A program made the position numbers and the translations under genes. The notes under the pieces are model-generated. The model did not search any database, was not told the origin of the DNA, and worked only from the letters and a program-made list of their open reading frames with translations. 64,000 nt of DNA. Origin: Candidatus Saccharibacteria bacterium UBA3304. GTDB lineage: Bacteria; Patescibacteriota; Saccharimonadia; Saccharimonadales; Saccharimonadaceae. How positions within the stretch are numbered: the first letter of the stretch is position 1; each line of letters opens with the position of its first letter. Positions 26,044 to 33,727 of this stretch are shown here, piece after piece. The DNA is taken from positions 9,131 to 73,130 of the forward strand of contig DESW01000014.1 in assembly GCA_002361425.1 (NCBI GenBank), in the 5' to 3' direction.

Positions 26044-28518
26044 ATGGTAGATGAATTTAGCGAAATTATGAACCATCTCAGCGAAAATGCGCGCTTTGCG
26101 TTGCAGAAAGCTGACTATTTTTCCAAACGCTACAATCAAGGCTACATGGGCACCGAGCATCTCTTGATGGGCATTATGGCTCAGGACACTTGTACTGGCG
26201 CTAAAATTTTAGCTAGTGAGGGCGTTGACCTTGACCAAATCGAGCGCGCACAGGGCAAGGTTGCCGTCGATGTTCCGGCTGCGCCAATGGCAATGATGTC
26301 TCTTTCCGAAGCAACTGTTCTTACGCTTCGTATGTCTCTCAACTTCGTCAAGGAGAATGGCCTCGACATTGTTGGTACTGAGCATATCGTTTATTCGCTT
26401 TTGCGCCAGCCAAATTCTCGTGCTAGTGTTCTTTTGAATCAGCTCGACGTTGACTTAGATAAGGTCGCGAATGAGATTGAAGAACTTATCGAAAAACAGG
26501 CCGACGAAGCTAAACTTGAAGCTCGGAAACGCAAGGCTGGCAAACGTCCAACTTTCCGCTGGCTTAATAAATTTGGTACTGACCTTACCGACCAGGCAAA
26601 GCAGGGCAAACTCGATACTGTTATTGGCCGCGACCAGGAAATCGAACGTGCTGTTACGGTTCTTTGCCGCCGCACAAAATCTAATCCGGTCCTCATTGGC
26701 GAGGCTGGCGTCGGTAAAACTGCTATCGTTGAAGGCCTTGCGATGCGCATCGCAAAAAACGATGTACCGAGTGCTTTGATTGGTAAACGTATATACCAAA
26801 TCGACCTTAGCTCTGTCGTTGCTGGCACGAAATTCCGCGGCGAATTTGAGGAGCGCATTAAAGGTATTATTGACGAAGCGGTCGACAATGATGACGTAAT
26901 CCTATTCATCGATGAGCTCCATTTGCTCGCTGGCGCTGGTAGTGCAGAAGGTAGCATGGACGCCGCAAATATTCTCAAGCCAGCTCTCGCACGCAACCAG
27001 CTCAAACTCATTGGCGCAACCACCCTTGATGAATATCGCAAGAATATCGAAAAGGATAAAGCACTTGCTCGCCGCTTCCAAACCGTCATGGTTAACGAAC
27101 CATCGCCAACTATTACGCTCCGCATTTTGAAGGGCATCAAAAAACATTACGAAGAGCACCATCAAGTCACGATTTCTGATGAAATTCTTGAAGAAGCAAT
27201 TAATCTTTCCGAACGCTATATTTCTGATCGTTTCATGCCAGACAAAGTCATCGACGTAATCGATGAAGCTAGTGCAATCGCTCGCGTTTCACTCGATAAG
27301 GCTGGCGCTAGCGTTTATAAGAAAAATAAGATCGAACTTGCTGGCTTGCAGGAAAAAATCGAAGCTGCTGCCGAGAAAGAAGACTACGAAAAGGCTGCAG
27401 AATATAAGACTCGCGCTGCGCAGCTCGAAGCTGAAATTAAGAAGCTCGAAAAAGCTAATAAGAATCTCGATAAGGCTCCTGCGGTTACGAGCGATAATCT
27501 CGCCCAGGCAATCAGCCTCAAGACTGGCATTCCAGTTAGTCGTGTTCGCGGCTCCGAACAGGAACTGCTATTGAACCTCGAAAAGCATCTCCAGAAAGAA
27601 ATTATCGGTCAGGATGCCGCAATTAAGGCAACTGCTAAGGCGATTCGCCGTGGCCGTTCCGGTATCGCAGATATCCATCGCCCAATTGGTTCCTTCATCT
27701 TCATGGGCCCAACCGGTGTCGGTAAAACTGAGCTCGCAAAAACCATTGCGCGCGAAGTCTTTGGCGGCGATGATGCTTTGATTAAAATCGATATGTCCGA
27801 ATTTGGCGAAAAGCACAATGTTGCTCGCCTCGTCGGTGCACCAGCTGGTTATGTTGGCTATGAAGATGGCGGCAAACTTACCGAGCAAATTCGTCGTCGC
27901 CCATATTCCGTTGTACTCTTTGACGAAATCGAAAAAGCTCATCCAGAAGTCTTCAATATTCTCCTTCAGATTCTTGAGGATGGCGAGTTGACCGACGGCC
28001 AGGGCACGAAAGTTAAGTTCAATAACTCGATTATTATTCTTACAAGTAATCTCGGCGCGGAAGACATGTATCGCGAATCCGAAATGGGCTTTGCGGCGAA
28101 AACGAAGCACGATGCAAAAGAGCTTGCGGCTGAACATGACGCTAACGAAGCTGCTGCAATGAAAGCACTTCGCAAACTCATGCGCCCAGAACTCATTAAT
28201 CGTTTTGATGCAATCGTTACCTTCAACGCACTCAGTGAAAAGAACGTCGAGCAAATCTTCAATAATATGATTGAGGATCTCAAGAAGCGCCTCGCTACTA
28301 AATCGATTGGTCTCGAAATTACGCCAAGCGCCAAGAAACATCTCATCGAAGAAGGTTACGACATTAAGAATGGTGCACGCCCAATGCGCCGCGCCATCGA
28401 AGACGAAGTCGAAACTTTGCTTGCTGATGGCATTCTTGCCGGTAAGCTCAATAAGGGCGATATTGCCAAGATTGAGTATCAGAAGGGCAAGTTTACGCTC
28501 GTTAAAGCACGCGAATAA
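26044..28518 (+). CDS. clpC: ClpC-type AAA+ unfoldase
   Basis: 824 residues from ATG 26044 (an in-frame GTG at 26020 lies inside the CIRCE and is rejected). The double Clp-N domain covers about 1-145, AAA1 has GEAGVGKTA and IDELHLLAGAG, a short UVR-like middle segment (EKIEAAAEKEDYEKAAEYK) follows, and AAA2 has GPTGVGKTE and LFDEIEKAHPEVFN. It unfolds proteins for ClpP, encoded 1.1 kb downstream. Expression is under HrcA heat-shock control. The -10 box ends six bases before the ATG, so translation is probably leaderless. Confidence 0.96.
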   Translation: MVDEFSEIMNHLSENARFALQKADYFSKRYNQGYMGTEHLLMGIMAQDTCTGAKILASEGVDLDQIERAQGKVAVDVPAAPMAMMSLSEATVLTLRMSLNFVKENGLDIVGTEHIVYSLLRQPNSRASVLLNQLDVDLDKVANEIEELIEKQADEAKLEARKRKAGKRPTFRWLNKFGTDLTDQAKQGKLDTVIGRDQEIERAVTVLCRRTKSNPVLIGEAGVGKTAIVEGLAMRIAKNDVPSALIGKRIYQIDLSSVVAGTKFRGEFEERIKGIIDEAVDNDDVILFIDELHLLAGAGSAEGSMDAANILKPALARNQLKLIGATTLDEYRKNIEKDKALARRFQTVMVNEPSPTITLRILKGIKKHYEEHHQVTISDEILEEAINLSERYISDRFMPDKVIDVIDEASAIARVSLDKAGASVYKKNKIELAGLQEKIEAAAEKEDYEKAAEYKTRAAQLEAEIKKLEKANKNLDKAPAVTSDNLAQAISLKTGIPVSRVRGSEQELLLNLEKHLQKEIIGQDAAIKATAKAIRRGRSGIADIHRPIGSFIFMGPTGVGKTELAKTIAREVFGGDDALIKIDMSEFGEKHNVARLVGAPAGYVGYEDGGKLTEQIRRRPYSVVLFDEIEKAHPEVFNILLQILEDGELTDGQGTKVKFNNSIIILTSNLGAEDMYRESEMGFAAKTKHDAKELAAEHDANEAAAMKALRKLMRPELINRFDAIVTFNALSEKNVEQIFNNMIEDLKKRLATKSIGLEITPSAKKHLIEEGYDIKNGARPMRRAIEDEVETLLADGILAGKLNKGDIAKIEYQKGKFTLVKARE

Positions 28519-28542
28519 CGCGTTTATGCTAAAATTAGCTTA

Positions 28543-29634
28543 ATGGATCAAGATAATCCCAATGGTTTTGTTGAAAGCGAACGTGGTATTATTTTGAATG
28601 CGCCACTGCCAGAAGAAAGGCAGTCTCCGACTGCGCCCGCGCCAAAACCGCCAAAGAAACATGAGGGCAAAATTGTCGGTCTTGTCCTATTCATACTCGC
28701 GGCTGGCTTGATTGCTTTTGCGGCAACTCAAATCGACTATACGGCTATTTCCGATACGATTGCCGGCAATGGCTATGAAGCAGGTGAAGTCCTCGAAAAA
28801 GTTATCAGTGATATTGATTTGACTGATGACGGTATGCGCATTTTAAAGGCGACGCGCCCAGCTTTGCAGAGCGCAGATGAATTTAATAATAACTGCCAGT
28901 CGAAGGTTCAGAATTCATCAACTCTTGGCTGCTATCGTGATGGTCGTATCTATATCTACGATATTTATCGTGCAGAACTAGAGGGTATTCGCCAGGCTAC
29001 GCTTGCGCATGAGTTTTTGCATGCCGTATGGGCACGCATGAGCGGTGCTGAACGCGAGAGTCTTTCTGCTTCATTGAAGAGTGTTTATGATAGTAATAAA
29101 ACTATCCAGAAGGACATGGAAATTTATGATGTTTCGGATCCTAACGACGAAATTCATTCACGTATAGGCACGCAGGTTGCGCCAGAAGAATTGCCGGAGG
29201 ATTTACGCGCGCATTATGCAAAGTATTTCAAAAGCCATGCCGATACAGTCGCATATTATGTTAAATATAATTTAGTTTTTGAGGACCTCACCACGCGCCT
29301 AGAGCAGTTGCAGGCTGACATTGCGGAAAACCGCAAAAAGCTCGAGATAATGAAAACTAATTATAAGAATGAGTACGATACGTTTAATGCGGATTTGAAG
29401 TCATATAATGAGCGTCGCAACGATCCAAAAGGCTTTTCTTCGGATGAAGAATTCCGATTAACATATGAGAAGCTCGTAGATCAACAAAAACATCTCCAGG
29501 CCAGTTACAATACGCTCGTGTCCTATATTGAAGAAACTAATAAGCTTATTAACGACTATAACCAAAAGGCGCTTTATTCTAACGATTTGCAGCATAGCAT
29601 CGATAGTAATTTCAAGCCAGCTGACAATTTTTAG
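28543..29634 (+). CDS. Membrane-anchored zincin-like metallopeptidase candidate with coiled coil
   Basis: 363 residues. A proline-rich cytoplasmic N-terminus is followed by one membrane segment at about 44-62, then an outside domain with His156-Glu157-Phe-Leu-His160 (AHEFLHAVWARMS), a HExxH zinc-peptidase motif with two Cys nearby (118 and 130). A later DEIHSRIG could supply the third ligand. Residues about 245-350 form a long coiled coil. No family comes to mind beyond zincin-like. TAAAAT (28530-28535, after TGC) lies seven bases before the ATG. It lies between the two CIRCE-controlled clp genes, and its stop codon is inside the clpP CIRCE. Confidence 0.65.
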   Translation: MDQDNPNGFVESERGIILNAPLPEERQSPTAPAPKPPKKHEGKIVGLVLFILAAGLIAFAATQIDYTAISDTIAGNGYEAGEVLEKVISDIDLTDDGMRILKATRPALQSADEFNNNCQSKVQNSSTLGCYRDGRIYIYDIYRAELEGIRQATLAHEFLHAVWARMSGAERESLSASLKSVYDSNKTIQKDMEIYDVSDPNDEIHSRIGTQVAPEELPEDLRAHYAKYFKSHADTVAYYVKYNLVFEDLTTRLEQLQADIAENRKKLEIMKTNYKNEYDTFNADLKSYNERRNDPKGFSSDEEFRLTYEKLVDQQKHLQASYNTLVSYIEETNKLINDYNQKALYSNDLQHSIDSNFKPADNF

Positions 29635-29657
29635 CACTCTTGCATTTTGAGTGCTAA
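29631..29657. promoter_or_regulatory. CIRCE operator (HrcA site) of clpP
   Basis: Perfect TTAGCACTC-N9-GAGTGCTAA. The spacer again carries TTGCAT (29640-29645), 17 bases from TATAAT (29663-29668). The TAG stop of the upstream gene (29632-29634) is part of the operator. Confidence 0.97.
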
Positions 29658-29674
29658 TTTACTATAATGGAGCC

Positions 29675-30256
29675 ATGAAAGATTATTTGGTTCCAACAGT
29701 TATTGAAGAAGATAATCGCGGTGAACGTGCCTATGATATTTATTCGCGTTTGCTTAAAGAGCGCGTAGTATTCTTGGGCGAAGAGGTTAACTCTGCAACC
29801 GCAAACATCGTTATTGCACAGCTCTTGCATCTTGCTTATGAAGATCCAAAGAAAGACATTAAGCTCTATATTAACTCTCCTGGCGGCTCCGTTTATGATG
29901 GTCTCGCTATTATCGATACGATGAACTATATCGAGCCAGATGTTCAGACTATCGGTATCGGCCTTCAGGCTTCCATGGGTGCAATGCTTCTTTCTGCTGG
30001 CACCAAGGGCAAACGTTTTGCGTTACCAAACTCTCGCATTATGATTCATCAGCCAAGCTCCGGCACGGAAGGTAAGATTACCGACCAGGAAATTGCTCTT
30101 CGTGAAGGCGTTTACTTAAAGAAAGTTCTCGCTGAAATGATGGCAAAGAACACTGGCAAGACTCTCGCTCAGGTTGAAAAAGACATGGATCGCGACAACT
30201 GGATGTCCGCCAAAGAAGCCAAAGAATACGGCATTATCGACGAAGTTATCGAATAA
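29675..30256 (+). CDS. clpP: ClpP serine protease subunit
   Basis: 193 residues from ATG 29675 (an in-frame GTG at 29651 lies within the CIRCE). Catalytic Ser100 is in [12 protein letters not shown], His125 in IMIHQP, and the Asp in the DRDNWM segment. [11 protein letters not shown] is the usual oxyanion strand. It forms the barrel partner of ClpC. TATAAT ends six bases before the ATG, identical in geometry to clpC; GGAG lies in the gap but is too close to act as an ordinary Shine-Dalgarno. A terminator follows at 30271. Confidence 0.97.
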   Translation: MKDYLVPTVIEEDNRGERAYDIYSRLLKERVVFLGEEVNSATANIVIAQLLHLAYEDPKKDIKLYINSPGGSVYDGLAIIDTMNYIEPDVQTIGIGLQASMGAMLLSAGTKGKRFALPNSRIMIHQPSSGTEGKITDQEIALREGVYLKKVLAEMMAKNTGKTLAQVEKDMDRDNWMSAKEAKEYGIIDEVIE

Positions 30257-30270
30257 TAATGGCCAAGAAA

Positions 30271-30305
30271 AACACCCGAGTTTCCGGTACTCGGGTGTTT
30301 TTTCT
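30271..30305. terminator. Bidirectional terminator between clpP and the 30305 lipoprotein
   Basis: AACACCCGAGT (30271-30281) and ACTCGGGTGTT (30289-30299) pair perfectly, with T's after and A's before, so it can serve both convergent genes. Confidence 0.95.
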
Positions 30306-30964
30306 TATCCGTTGAGATGGTCGATATCGATGTCATAATAACTTTGAATTTCTGCATCAATCTCGGCATTAATTTCGTCGAATTTGTCTTCTGGTGCCGT
30401 CAAAAGACGTATCTCGCGCCATAAATAATCAAGTTCGTCGAAACCAATCTGGACATTATAATCGTCGATTACTAGCCCAGTCGTAAAGTCTGTTGCAGAG
30501 AAATGATATTCGGTGTCTTCCCAACTGTTCCCGTCGATTTTTCCAAGTCTAATAACATCGCCATTCACCATTCGGGTGGCGGGTGAAATTTTTATTGCGA
30601 CCTGGAAAGTCTCCTTGTCGTTGTAGTCGATTGGCTCGACAATAATTTCATCTAGAGTGCTCGAAAGAACACATTTACAGCCAACTGCCTTGCAGAAAGC
30701 TGCTATATCGAAGAAATCGTTGTCGTTATAGAAGTCTGCCTCCATGTAGCCCTTCATAGCTTCATAGGTTTGGACCTTAAGTTCTGCGGTGTGATCAATC
30801 TTTGGTGATTCTTCGGATGCAGATACAGGGGCAACCAGTGGCTCCTCAATTACTGTTACGGTAGCAGGTTTAGGCGCCTCTGCCGCTCTATTTTCGCCAC
30901 TTACGCAGGCGATCATTGCTCCGCAAAATACTGTTGTAGCGAGAAAAATAACTAATCTTTTCAT
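30305..30964 (-). CDS. Putative lipoprotein of unknown function
   Basis: 219 residues. The N-terminus MKRLVIFLATTVFCGAMIAC fits a lipoprotein signal, with the lipid-bearing Cys at about residue 20. A low-complexity linker (EAPKPATVTVIEEP) is followed by an acidic globular domain with two Cys close together (KAVGCKC). No known domain is recognised. It has a strong promoter with a leader of about 85 bases, and GGAGG lies upstream of the ATG, as in the other orphan genes of this window. Confidence 0.75.
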   Translation of the reverse strand: MKRLVIFLATTVFCGAMIACVSGENRAAEAPKPATVTVIEEPLVAPVSASEESPKIDHTAELKVQTYEAMKGYMEADFYNDNDFFDIAAFCKAVGCKCVLSSTLDEIIVEPIDYNDKETFQVAIKISPATRMVNGDVIRLGKIDGNSWEDTEYHFSATDFTTGLVIDDYNVQIGFDELDYLWREIRLLTAPEDKFDEINAEIDAEIQSYYDIDIDHLNG

Positions 30965-31054
30965 TTTCTACACACCTCCATTCAATGCGCGCAAAAAACT
31001 CCAACTCTTCCGGATAAGAATTTAAAGGAGCCTCGCAGTTACGCTAACCCTATT

Positions 31055-31083
31055 ATTATACCACAAGCGGCTTAAAAAGTCAA
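31055..31083 (-). promoter_or_regulatory. Promoter of the lipoprotein gene
   Basis: Minus strand TTGACT (31083-31078), 17 bases ending TGTGG, TATAAT (31060-31055). It lies back to back with the radA start. Confidence 0.85.
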
Positions 31084-31102
31084 TACGTGCTACACTATAG
31101 GT

Positions 31103-32464
31103 ATGGCAAAATCCAAAGCAAAATTCGTCTGTCAAAACTGTGGTACTAGCTACGTAAAATGGGCTGGTCGCTGCGAGAATTGCGGCGAATGGAATACTCT
31201 ACTTGAGCAAGAAGTTCCGACTGAAGCCGAAGCGAAATCTGCGCTTTCTAAAGCGGCCGTTTCTGGCAAAAAACTTTCCGCTGTTTCTATCAATGAGATT
31301 GAACCTTCCGATGCCGGCAGTCGCCTAAAAACTGGTTTTCCTGAACTTGATGGCGTACTCGGTGGCGGTATTTTGCTTGGCGGTGTTGCTTTACTCGCTG
31401 GTCAGCCGGGCATGGGCAAATCGACTATTTTAATGCAGATCTGTGCCACGATCTCTGGCTCCGGTCATAAAGTACTCTATGTTTCTGGTGAGGAATCGGC
31501 AGGGCAGGTCAAGATGCGCGCGATTCGTCTCGGTGCTAGCTCAGATAAACTGCATTTTGCTAGCTCGTCTTCGGCGAACGATATCGCGAAAACTATTGAA
31601 GAAGACGGATACGATCTTGTGATTGTCGATTCGATTCAGACTCTAATGATGGCGGAGATTTCTTCCGCGCCAGGTACAGTCAGTCAGGTTAGCAACTGCG
31701 GTAATCTCATTATTCGCGCTGCCAAATCTAGTGGCACTGCGGTTATTATCGTTGGCCATGTCACTAAAGAGGGGACGCTTGCTGGCCCGAAAGTTCTCGA
31801 GCATCTCGTTGACGTGGTTTTGAATTTTGAGGGCGATCGTTATGGTGGCTTCAAGACCATCCGCGCCGTCAAAAACCGCTTTGGCTCGACGAATGAAGTT
31901 GCGATTTTTGAGATGGCGACCGAAGGTCTCGTAGAAGTGAAGAATCCGTCCGAGGCTCTCCTTTCTGAACGTCAAAATACCGACGGTAGCATCATTATGG
32001 CGACTATTGAAGGCACGCGTCCGCTACTCGTTGAAATTCAGGCGCTCGTTAATACGACTAACTTTGGCTATCCGAAACGTACGGCTTCTGGCTTTGACTT
32101 AAATCGTCTCAACTTACTAATTGCCGTACTTGAAAAGCGCACTAAGCTCAAACTTCAGGACAAAGATATCTTTATCAACGTCGTTGGCGGCATGAAGCTT
32201 AATGATTCGGCTGCTGACCTCGCGATTTGTATGGCTATTGCTAGCGCCGCTGCGGGCCGCAAACTCGACGAAAAAGTCGTTGTCTTCGGTGAAGTTGGCC
32301 TTGGCGGGGAAATCCGTTCCGTTATCGCGCCAGACCGTCGCATTGCTGAAGCGAAGAAGCTTGGCTTCAAGAATGCAATCGCGCCAGCGACCGTCAAAGA
32401 TAAGTTTGTTTTGCCGGTCAAGGATCTCCGCGATGCGCTCATAAAATATATGAACAACAAATAG
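31103..32464 (+). CDS. radA: DNA repair protein RadA/Sms
   Basis: 453 residues. The C4 zinc finger is CQNCGTSYVKWAGRCENC at about residues 10-27, Walker A is GQPGMGKST, the RadA-specific motif is KNRFGST, and the C-terminal Lon-like domain has GGMKLNDSAADLA. RadA drives branch migration in recombination and helps transformation. TACACT (31091-31096, after TGC) lies six bases before the ATG and there is no Shine-Dalgarno, so leaderless translation is likely. Confidence 0.97.
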   Translation: MAKSKAKFVCQNCGTSYVKWAGRCENCGEWNTLLEQEVPTEAEAKSALSKAAVSGKKLSAVSINEIEPSDAGSRLKTGFPELDGVLGGGILLGGVALLAGQPGMGKSTILMQICATISGSGHKVLYVSGEESAGQVKMRAIRLGASSDKLHFASSSSANDIAKTIEEDGYDLVIVDSIQTLMMAEISSAPGTVSQVSNCGNLIIRAAKSSGTAVIIVGHVTKEGTLAGPKVLEHLVDVVLNFEGDRYGGFKTIRAVKNRFGSTNEVAIFEMATEGLVEVKNPSEALLSERQNTDGSIIMATIEGTRPLLVEIQALVNTTNFGYPKRTASGFDLNRLNLLIAVLEKRTKLKLQDKDIFINVVGGMKLNDSAADLAICMAIASAAAGRKLDEKVVVFGEVGLGGEIRSVIAPDRRIAEAKKLGFKNAIAPATVKDKFVLPVKDLRDALIKYMNNK

Positions 32465-32502
32465 TTGCATCTACCCCTAATCTGTGGTAAAATAATTCCA
32501 AT

Positions 32503-32769
32503 ATGATTACTAAAGATAACAAAGCTAAGGCTATTGCGAAGCTTGCCCGCAGCGACAAGGATGTCGGCTCTCCAGAGGTTCAGGTTGCTATTTTGACCGA
32601 GCGTATCAAGGAAGTTACCGAGCATGTCAAGGCAAACAAGCATGACTTTATGGCTAAGCGCGGTCTCATCCAGATGGTTGGCCAGCGCAAAAAGTTGCTT
32701 AAGTATCTTGAGAAGACTGACTTCGAGACTTACAAAGCAACCGTCGCCAAACTTGGTCTCCGCAAATAA
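32503..32769 (+). CDS. rpsO: Ribosomal protein uS15
   Basis: 88 residues, full length. GSPEVQVAILTERI is the S15 hallmark, with GLIQMVGQRKKLLKYL near the end. TAAAAT (32488-32493, after TGG) lies nine bases before the ATG. It is followed by a terminator and, after one minus-strand gene, by pnp, an old rpsO-pnp neighbourhood interrupted here. Confidence 0.97.
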   Translation: MITKDNKAKAIAKLARSDKDVGSPEVQVAILTERIKEVTEHVKANKHDFMAKRGLIQMVGQRKKLLKYLEKTDFETYKATVAKLGLRK

Positions 32770-32772
32770 TTA

Positions 32773-32808
32773 AAATCCGACCCACGATATCAGGGCCGGA
32801 TTTTTTTC
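32773..32808 (+). terminator. Terminator of rpsO
   Basis: ATCCG-A-CCC pairs with GGG-C-CGGAT, followed by seven T. Confidence 0.85.
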
Positions 32809-32821
32809 TTGTCAAAAACAG

Positions 32822-32858
32822 GGCAAAAAAGAAAGACCCGCGAATGGGCGGGTCTTAT
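32822..32858 (-). terminator. Terminator of the 32894 orphan gene
   Basis: On the minus strand AAGACCCGC and GCGGGTCTT pair perfectly around a six-base loop, followed by a T-rich run. Confidence 0.85.
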
Positions 32859-32893
32859 ATGTTAGTTTCCAGTGACGCGTTATACTACTGACC

Positions 32894-33490
32894 TTACGAT
32901 TTTTCGCTGTCGCAAGCTGCTTCGCCAATAATCATCGAAAGATCATCCAGCAATCTTGCTGGCGGCTTTGACTTCTTGGCGTCTTCTGCCTTTTCGGCGA
33001 ATAACTCCAAGAAAAAGACTTTAGCGGCCTCCATGGTGCGGTTGCGAAAAGCAGTGGTAGCTTTTTTCGAACCTCTACGCAAATTGCAGCTCAGCAGTTC
33101 AAATTCATACCAATCAGCTCTCTCAAGCACGGCTGGTAGGATAATATTATCCTCAGTTCTTGCCTTTTTGTAAGGCATCCAAACTTTTTGGATAAAAGCA
33201 TCTTTGCCGCCACAATCTTTTATGGTGTCATGCATGACACTCTTATCTACCATAAAGACCGTACGGCAATCGAGCTGCTTGCCCTGATCGTCCTGCGTAG
33301 ACTCTTCAGTGACTCGACATGGAGACAATAAGATTCTCGTAAGGTCATCTTTCTTGTCGTAGTCGAGATGCATGCTGGCTAGGCGGCCATCGCATGCTTC
33401 ATCGAAGACTTCACGCAGACCTTTCTGATTGATGATCTTGCCTTTCACCTTGACCACGGTTCTGGAAACGAATAAAACTAAATCTGCCAT
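32894..33490 (-). CDS. Uncharacterised cytoplasmic protein
   Basis: 198 residues. I take the ATG near 33490 (MADLVLFVSRTV), which follows an AAGGAGG site; the longer in-frame start at 33619 would cover the promoter and leader. The protein is mixed alpha/beta, with a run of Lys/Arg near LRRGSKKATTAFRNR, a helical C-terminus, and no signal peptide. I recognise no family. It sits between rpsO and pnp on the opposite strand with its own strong promoter, long leader and terminator, like the orphan genes at 3679 and 14207. Confidence 0.7.
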   Translation of the reverse strand: MADLVLFVSRTVVKVKGKIINQKGLREVFDEACDGRLASMHLDYDKKDDLTRILLSPCRVTEESTQDDQGKQLDCRTVFMVDKSVMHDTIKDCGGKDAFIQKVWMPYKKARTEDNIILPAVLERADWYEFELLSCNLRRGSKKATTAFRNRTMEAAKVFFLELFAEKAEDAKKSKPPARLLDDLSMIIGEAACDSEKS

Positions 33491-33590
33491 AGATACCTCC
33501 TTCACTATTTTTTTCGGACGCTGTTCCGACTGTACTTTTGGCAGTACTTGCCCCATTAAAAGAAAAAATCCCTTAAGAGGCACATCTATA

Positions 33591-33619
33591 ATTATAGCAC
33601 AACCGGAAAATTGCGTCAA
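33591..33619 (-). promoter_or_regulatory. Promoter of the 32894 orphan gene
   Basis: Minus strand TTGACG (33619-33614), 17 bases ending TGTGC, TATAAT (33596-33591). The leader of about 95 bases contains a TCGGA/TCCGA hairpin and a CCT/AGG stem followed by six T. Confidence 0.8.
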
Positions 33620-33650
33620 GGTGTGGTATAATAAAGGTACAATTAATTAT

Positions 33651-33718
33651 CGAGAAAATGATAGATATTTTCTCGCAAGTTATTGCGGTAGAATACTTAT
33701 TATTTTCTCGAGGAAAGG
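33651..33718 (+). promoter_or_regulatory. pnp leader with competing hairpins
   Basis: CGAGAAAAT (33651-33659) can pair perfectly with ATTTTCTCG at 33667-33675 (loop of seven) or with an identical ATTTTCTCG at 33702-33710, which directly touches the Shine-Dalgarno AGGAAAGG (33711-33718). A promoter with TGG-TATAAT (33627-33632) lies just upstream. The layout suggests control of pnp by a leader RNA switch or by nuclease cleavage. Confidence 0.65.
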
Positions 33719-33727
33719 TAGTTTTTG

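Noticed and set aside
33491..33619. N-terminal extension of the 32894 orphan gene
   Set aside because: It begins in the -35 box and runs through the promoter and leader; an AAGGAGG site points to the internal ATG.
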